Shown: piece after piece, positions 19,078-23,540 of the stretch
Layout: each line of letters begins with the position of its first letter
How positions within the stretch are numbered: position 1 is the first letter of the stretch
IMG/VR virus record: IMGVR_UViG_3300042301_003548
Coordinates: 1-23,540 of that record
From: a virus
Length of the DNA stretch: 23,540 nucleotides
Strand: one strand, 5' to 3'
Notes under the pieces: generated by a model
Seen by the model: the letters and a program-made list of their open reading frames with translations, nothing else
Told to the model about the DNA's origin: nothing
Databases searched by the model: none
Position numbers and translations under genes: made by a program

Positions 19078-20445
19078 TTAACCCATGTCAGATGGCATAT
19101 TTTCCAAATACTTTTTGTGTAATAATTTCTTTTCTATCTGAACTCCATTATTACTTTCTTTGGTTGCCATAATACCATTTGATGATTGAGCATCGTATAT
19201 TTCTATCTCACCTTTCATCGTGTCCATCTTTGTTGGGAATGTTAAACCATCTGGTCCAAATCTGTTTTTCATCACGTGAACCCTTGCAGTATTTGCCAAC
19301 TTGTCTTTATCCTTACGAGATACACTCATAATAAAATCAGCTGTCATTACTTTAGCATAGCTATCTGCAATTGAATCTGCGTGGATTACTTCATCTTCTA
19401 ATGCACCTCTGTTAGTTTGTGATGCCGTCCAAATTGGAACTCCAAGTTCTCCACCCATACCGCGTAGTTCTTCATACACTCCACCCAACTCTGCGTATAA
19501 ACCATCTCGTTTATTTACAGGTTTAAGTAAATCGGCATAATCTACAATAATAAGATGTGGAATAAATCCTTGCGCTCTTAATTTATCAATATGGGATTTC
19601 ATAGTTTTTACACTAGCTCCCCTATTTGGATAATTTTTAATCATTAAGCGAGCAGAATAACCTTTTAGTTTTCTTTGGATTTCTTCTTTGTTGTTCTTTA
19701 AATCTGCTAAAGGAATGCCTGTATAAATTGTATCATATCTACAACCTACATAGTTCTCACTTAACTCCAAACTATAATGTAACACATTGAAACCAAGTGC
19801 TACTGCATCTGCGCCCAACTTACACAACAACCAAGTCTTACCAATACCTGATGGTGCTACTACAACACCCAACTCACCTGGCCCTAATCCACCATCCATC
19901 AACTCATTGATTGGTTTCCAACCAGTAGGTACGGAGTTTCTTTTTACATCTTCTAAACGATATAGAATATCTAAAAAGTAATCGTGTCCTAAATTGTTTT
20001 CTAAACCAGCTCTTAAAGCATCCTGAATAAGTGTTCCTACCTCATCATACTTACCACTTTGTAGTAAATCAACTGATTGAAAGATTGCAGATTTAAGTTT
20101 TTGTCTTTTACAAAATTGTAAGTATTCTTGCTTAATAAAATCCGAATCTGGTGAAGCAAATAAATCATAGACTTGCTGTAACCTGTCCACAATCATTTTC
20201 TTTTGGGCATCCGTTTCTACCTCATTCAATTTTACTTTGAATACATCTAATGTAGGTGCAGAATTATTGTTTAAATTGTAAGATACAATCTCGCCAACTA
20301 TCCATCTGTCTGCTTCTAATTCAAAAAAATCTTTTTTGGTTATATCGGAAACTTGATTTAAGAAAGGTTGGGATTCCAACAATGATGCAACTACTTTTGC
20401 CTGATATGATTGACCAAACTTTTGTAGATTATCTATTGTTTCCAT
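19078..20445 (-). CDS. Replicative DNA helicase, DnaB / T4 gp41-like
   Basis: This 455-aa RecA-fold hexameric helicase has an N-terminal helical domain (about 1-150). The helicase core has Walker A APSGIGKT (197-204), Walker B LIIVDYADLL (298-307), SQTNRGA (342-348) and KNRFGPDG (393-400), the arginine-finger region of DnaB-type helicases. It unwinds the lagging-strand template at the fork and would work with a primase not in this window. The start codon overlaps the stop of the upstream 70-aa gene (TAATG), so translation is coupled. Confidence 0.93.
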   Translation of the reverse strand: METIDNLQKFGQSYQAKVVASLLESQPFLNQVSDITKKDFFELEADRWIVGEIVSYNLNNNSAPTLDVFKVKLNEVETDAQKKMIVDRLQQVYDLFASPDSDFIKQEYLQFCKRQKLKSAIFQSVDLLQSGKYDEVGTLIQDALRAGLENNLGHDYFLDILYRLEDVKRNSVPTGWKPINELMDGGLGPGELGVVVAPSGIGKTWLLCKLGADAVALGFNVLHYSLELSENYVGCRYDTIYTGIPLADLKNNKEEIQRKLKGYSARLMIKNYPNRGASVKTMKSHIDKLRAQGFIPHLIIVDYADLLKPVNKRDGLYAELGGVYEELRGMGGELGVPIWTASQTNRGALEDEVIHADSIADSYAKVMTADFIMSVSRKDKDKLANTARVHVMKNRFGPDGLTFPTKMDTMKGEIEIYDAQSSNGIMATKESNNGVQIEKKLLHKKYLENMPSDMG

Positions 20446-20657
20446 TATTGCTTATCCTGCTTCTTTCTTTTTAATTTCTTTTCCTCAACTGATAAATTAT
20501 TATCAACTGCAACTACTACTTTTTCTTTTGGTTTTACGCGCAATGCTTTCCACTCTGATTTTGGGACGAATGTCCATCCGTAAGATTTTACCTTTTGGTC
20601 AGCTTCTGTTTCTAATACTCTTCGGATTTCTCCGTCTTTACTTTTAATGCACTTCAT
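20445..20657 (-). CDS. Small basic protein in the replication operon, 70 aa, unknown function
   Basis: This lysine-rich protein has the central motif YGWTFVPKSEWKALR and a highly charged tail VEEKKLKRKKQDKQ. It has a good Shine-Dalgarno site (GGAGAG, 6 nt before the ATG), which is rare in this window, and is joined to the helicase gene by a TAATG overlap. Position and charge suggest a helper of replication such as a helicase loader or DNA-binding accessory, but no family is recognised. Confidence 0.75.
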   Translation of the reverse strand: MKCIKSKDGEIRRVLETEADQKVKSYGWTFVPKSEWKALRVKPKEKVVVAVDNNLSVEEKKLKRKKQDKQ

Positions 20658-20663
20658 AGATTT

Positions 20664-20669
20664 CTCTCC
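20664..20669 (-). promoter_or_regulatory. Shine-Dalgarno site of the 70-aa gene
   Basis: GGAGAG lies 6 nt upstream of the ATG at 20655-20657. Most genes in the window have only A/T-rich sequence at this place. Confidence 0.75.
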
Positions 20670-20681
20670 GCGTTTAAATTG

Positions 20682-21737
20682 TTATTTACTATATTTGTTA
20701 ATTAAACTAAAATTTTTTATTATCCAATTATTTACATCTCCCAATGCATCAATAACCTTCATACTCATTGCTTTTTTAATAAAAGATAATTTATCTAATT
20801 TGGATACATTCTCCTGATATTTAGCATTAATCTTTAATCTCGTGTTAGATGATATTTCTGGGTTTTCTAATTGCATTAATCTGAAATTTCTTTCTACAAT
20901 TGGTTTTCCATCTATAATATCTTTGTAAATTTTAGGTCCTTTACCAGAACCACGTTCTTCACATAACTCAAATAATTTATCAAACTCTATTCTTTCCGAT
21001 TCCACCACTTCTGGAAATCTCTTAATAATTGTTTTGAGACCACACCCACCAATGCCATTAATATTATCAGAGGTGTCACCATCAAGACAACGATATACCA
21101 TAAAATTATTGGGATGGATGCCAAACTCCTCAACAATCGTTTGCTCCGTATATAATTTCTTTTTGCTTGGTGAGTAAACTTCAACATTTGATTTAACTAA
21201 TTGTAAAAAATCCTTATCAGATGACATTACTATTGCTCCATCATCTTCCGTAACTAATTGTGATGCAATATATCCAATCACATCATCTGCTTCTATACTA
21301 TCAAACAACATAATATCAACAGGAAGATATTCAAGCAATTCTATTAGGCCAATCATTTGGCGTTTCATAGAAACACTCTCATCTTCCTTTGACATCATAT
21401 CTTCATATTGACGATTTACTCTAAAACGGCTTTTACCTCTATCAGCTTTGTATCCACTAAATATCTTTTTACGGCTATCCGAACCACCTTTACCATCAAA
21501 TACAATGATACAACGAGTTGCTTTGTATTCTCTGATTGCATAACCTATACTCTTTAGGAAGCCAGTTATACCACCGATGTGGTCACCGTTATCATCCATT
21601 GCGGGATTTACCGTCCATGCTCTGATAAAAGTATTTAATCCATCTACTAATAGAACTTTTGAGTTTAATGATTGGTCTTTTACTTTCGTATGTTCCTCAC
21701 TAACTTCATCTAATAACCTTTTATATAACTCGTTCAT
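20682..21737 (-). CDS. 5'-3' exonuclease / RNase H, FEN family
   Basis: This 351-aa nuclease of the T4 RNase H / Pol I 5'-nuclease type removes RNA primers and flaps on the lagging strand. Acidic metal sites are visible in LLVDGLN (Asp32), VFDGKGG (Asp81), SIEADDVIGY (Glu149, Asp151, Asp152), SSDKDF (Asp174, Asp176) and LDGDTSDNI (Asp219, Asp221, Asp224). The helix-hairpin-helix DNA-binding motif GIGGCGLKT is at 228-236. The length is near that of T4 Rnh (about 305 aa) plus a C-terminal extension of about 50 aa, perhaps for binding SSB. It is in the replication operon between uvsX and the helicase. Confidence 0.92.
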   Translation of the reverse strand: MNELYKRLLDEVSEEHTKVKDQSLNSKVLLVDGLNTFIRAWTVNPAMDDNGDHIGGITGFLKSIGYAIREYKATRCIIVFDGKGGSDSRKKIFSGYKADRGKSRFRVNRQYEDMMSKEDESVSMKRQMIGLIELLEYLPVDIMLFDSIEADDVIGYIASQLVTEDDGAIVMSSDKDFLQLVKSNVEVYSPSKKKLYTEQTIVEEFGIHPNNFMVYRCLDGDTSDNINGIGGCGLKTIIKRFPEVVESERIEFDKLFELCEERGSGKGPKIYKDIIDGKPIVERNFRLMQLENPEISSNTRLKINAKYQENVSKLDKLSFIKKAMSMKVIDALGDVNNWIIKNFSLINKYSK

Positions 21738-21745
21738 ATGTTTGT

Positions 21746-22873
21746 TTATTCATCACCCAATACTGCCGTATCTACTACTAGATTATCTGTATCTAATGAA
21801 TCCTTTTTGTATTGTAGAATAGTAAACTCACAAATTCGTTTATATATTTGTTCTTTTACCGATGGGTTATTTTCCAGCAAATCTTGCAATTCTTTGGCTT
21901 GGAATTTAAATTCTTCACCAGTTTCAACGTCAACATATGTGTACCATGCACCACCTTGCTTAACAAAGTCATAATCTTTCATTGCTCCCAACCATGCTCC
22001 GTAGTTGTCAATACCTCTATCAAAGAAAATATCAAAATCTGCTGAACGCAATGGTGGCCCTAATCTATTCTTAATAACATTGGCTCTTACTTTGATACCA
22101 ACTACTCTTTCATTACCCTTTGCATCCTTTGCTTTGATTTTACCGGTTGATGCTAATCTCAACCTAACCGAAGCGTGGAAAGCAATTGCTTTACCACCTG
22201 ATGTAGTCCAAGGGTCTGAAAATGCCATTGCGTTCATCTTTTGGCGTAATTGGTTTGTGAATACTAATGTAATCTTTTGTCTACCAATCACATTTGTGAT
22301 TTTTCGCATTGCTTTTGAAATGATGATTGCCTTATCAGTTGCGTATCCATCCTTACCATAATCAGCTTCCAGCTCTCTCTGTGTAGATGCTGCTGCTACT
22401 GAATCAACTACGATAGTTACTAACTTATCTTTATCACCTTTTCGTACTTGCTCAATGATTGTATCAATTGTTTCAAATATATCCTCTACGGTATCAGCCG
22501 TAATATATAATAGTTTGGATACATCTACACCAATCGCATCAAAGAACTCTCTACTTACCGCAGTTTCGGTATCAATCAATACTGCAACACCACCTTGCTT
22601 TTGCGTTTCTGCTAACACGTGTGCTGATAATAATGATTTACCACTCTGCTCTAATCCCGTAATTTCCGTAATTCTACCAATTGGAAAACCTCCAAATGGT
22701 CTATTGGAAACTGCCACATCCAACATAGTTGCCCCAGAGGACACCCACCCCGTTATATTGGTGGGTGCATCCTCCGAGTCATCATCTAAAAAGAACGCAA
22801 CCTTTTGGTCTTTGTATTTCTTATTTAGATTATCGGCAATTTGTTGTGCTAAATCCACTTGAACTTTTGCCAT
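21746..22873 (-). CDS. uvsX: UvsX/RecA recombinase
   Basis: This 375-aa strand-exchange protein has Walker A GLEQSGKS (73-80), DTETA (101-105), Walker B VTIVVDSVAA (152-161), the TNQLR switch motif (206-210) and the DNA-binding loop region up to TSGGKAI (224-230). KNRLGPPLRSADF after that fits the RecA core. It forms filaments on single-stranded DNA for repair and recombination-dependent replication. The neighbouring gp32-like SSB is the expected partner. A clear Shine-Dalgarno AAGGAG precedes the ATG by 5 nt. The C-terminal 60 residues are acidic and variable, as usual. Confidence 0.94.
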   Translation of the reverse strand: MAKVQVDLAQQIADNLNKKYKDQKVAFFLDDDSEDAPTNITGWVSSGATMLDVAVSNRPFGGFPIGRITEITGLEQSGKSLLSAHVLAETQKQGGVAVLIDTETAVSREFFDAIGVDVSKLLYITADTVEDIFETIDTIIEQVRKGDKDKLVTIVVDSVAAASTQRELEADYGKDGYATDKAIIISKAMRKITNVIGRQKITLVFTNQLRQKMNAMAFSDPWTTSGGKAIAFHASVRLRLASTGKIKAKDAKGNERVVGIKVRANVIKNRLGPPLRSADFDIFFDRGIDNYGAWLGAMKDYDFVKQGGAWYTYVDVETGEEFKFQAKELQDLLENNPSVKEQIYKRICEFTILQYKKDSLDTDNLVVDTAVLGDE

Positions 22874-22878
22874 TGTAA

Positions 22879-22886
22879 CTCCTTTT
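22879..22886 (-). promoter_or_regulatory. Shine-Dalgarno site of uvsX
   Basis: AAAAGGAG lies 5 nt before the ATG at 22871-22873. This supports the chosen start and marks a strongly initiated gene in a genome that mostly lacks such sites. Confidence 0.8.
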
Positions 22887-22890
22887 TATT

Positions 22891-23540
22891 TTATGAATTA
22901 AATAAATCTTCAAATGCCGAAGCTACATCAACTTTGGTAGAAGCAGGTTTTTGTTCTGCTACATCCCACGGTAACTCCGTAACTGGCTCTGCCGATTTAG
23001 GTACTGAAATTGGTTGTGGTGCTACTTGCTCCTGAACCGTTTGTGGTTGAGGTCTTAATGATTCCGATGCAACCGATGGTGCAGGTGAATCTTCATCCTC
23101 ATGTTGTGCTGTTGGGTTTAACCAATTTTCTAAAACACCTTTTAGTTCTGCATAAGTTAATTCACTATAAATGTCAGTAATTTCAGTCTGCTCATTTAAT
23201 AATTTGTTATTCAACTCTGCATTATCAGAAATTGGTGTTTGGTTTGGCTTAACACGAATACGAGTTTCTGGATAAGTTTTACCTTCTGCTTCAACAATCT
23301 CAATTACTACATCTCTACCTGTTTCGGCATCTGTAATATCACCGTAATCCGGGTCAGAAATGATTGCTAATACTTCTTGATAAACTGTCTTACCAAATCC
23401 CCAAAACTTAACACCTTGTCCTTCTTCACCACGCACTACGATTGGTGCAAAGGTACGCAATTTTGGCTCCATCTTCTTACCTGCTTTCCAATTTTCAGTA
23501 TCACCTAATCGTTTTAACTTTTCGGCAAACTCTAAAATCG
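22891..23540 (-). CDS. Single-stranded DNA-binding protein, gp32-like, 5' end outside the window
   Basis: The reading frame stays open to the window edge. An ATG at 23470-23472 is internal, because in-frame codons upstream (ILEFAEKLKRLGDTENWKAGKK) continue the protein, so the true start lies beyond 23540. About 216 aa are visible. KVFWGFGK-like residues (VKFWGFGKTVYQEVLAII) and the following beta-rich part resemble the OB-fold core of T4 gp32. A proline/glutamine-rich linker leads to an acidic tail ending VDVASAFEDLFNS, the typical SSB tip that recruits partners. It coats single-stranded DNA at the fork and works with the UvsX encoded 17 bp downstream. Confidence 0.85.
   Translation of the reverse strand, partial: ILEFAEKLKRLGDTENWKAGKKMEPKLRTFAPIVVRGEEGQGVKFWGFGKTVYQEVLAIISDPDYGDITDAETGRDVVIEIVEAEGKTYPETRIRVKPNQTPISDNAELNNKLLNEQTEITDIYSELTYAELKGVLENWLNPTAQHEDEDSPAPSVASESLRPQPQTVQEQVAPQPISVPKSAEPVTELPWDVAEQKPASTKVDVASAFEDLFNS

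Noticed and set aside
22455-22862. Plus-strand ORF of 135 aa
   Set aside because: It is antisense to the UvsX core with all its motifs; Ser/Ile-rich shadow translation.

Overview
The window reads as part of the genome of a tailed, T4-like (myovirus-type) phage infecting a Bacteroidetes host. It holds T4-style replication genes (gp32-like single-strand DNA-binding protein, UvsX/RecA, RNase H-type 5' exonuclease, gp41/DnaB-like helicase), class I ribonucleotide reductase, PhoH and a glutaredoxin-sized thioredoxin. It also has a dense tRNA array and very little spacer DNA. The host assignment rests on repeated promoters of the Bacteroidetes type (-33 TTTG or TTAG, -7 TAnnTTTG), mostly missing Shine-Dalgarno sites, low G+C, and a tmRNA tag ending NYAIAA. 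Every gene I accept is on the minus strand, so transcription runs from high to low coordinates.

Layout, following transcription. 23540-19078: DNA replication and recombination (SSB, UvsX, 5' nuclease, a 70-aa protein, helicase). 18964-15154: deoxynucleotide supply (NrdB, NrdA without ATP cone, PhoH, thioredoxin). 15098-12060: a thymidylate synthase/dCMP hydroxymethylase-fold protein, an asparagine synthase and a fold-type II PLP enzyme, started by their own promoter. 12019-9659: a TSPPY-type DNA methyltransferase and a BCS1-like AAA+ ATPase. 9573-8108: three small transcription units, each with a near-identical promoter (two unknown proteins, then a HAD phosphatase followed by a 57-aa HTH protein). 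8067-6055: a P-loop kinase and two 2-oxoglutarate/Fe(II) oxygenases. 5986-1: an RNA-rich region with a phage tmRNA, an initiator tRNA, a structured RNA of about 0.9 kb, two small ORFs and about 17 tRNA or tRNA-like genes. That region is interrupted by one large gene for a predicted surface lipoprotein with four FN3-like repeats and leucine-rich repeats.

The strongest non-routine signals are as follows. (1) The roughly 910-nt non-coding, hairpin-dense RNA at 4442-5352 has its own consensus promoter, lies next to tRNAs and resembles the GOLLD/ROOL class of giant phage RNAs in size and context. (2) The phage carries its own tmRNA. (3) At least eleven promoters are shared across the window, ten of them exactly 32 bp long, in two -33 flavours: TTTGGA mainly at RNA genes and TTAGGA at protein genes. 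(4) The lipoprotein carries a K-E-E motif just after the lipid-anchor cysteine, matching the Bacteroidetes lipoprotein export signal. (5) A possible base-modification cluster contains a TS-fold enzyme with Asp where thymidylate synthases have Asn, beside an amidotransferase, a PLP enzyme and a DNA methyltransferase. Function calls are from motif reading only; no database search was possible.
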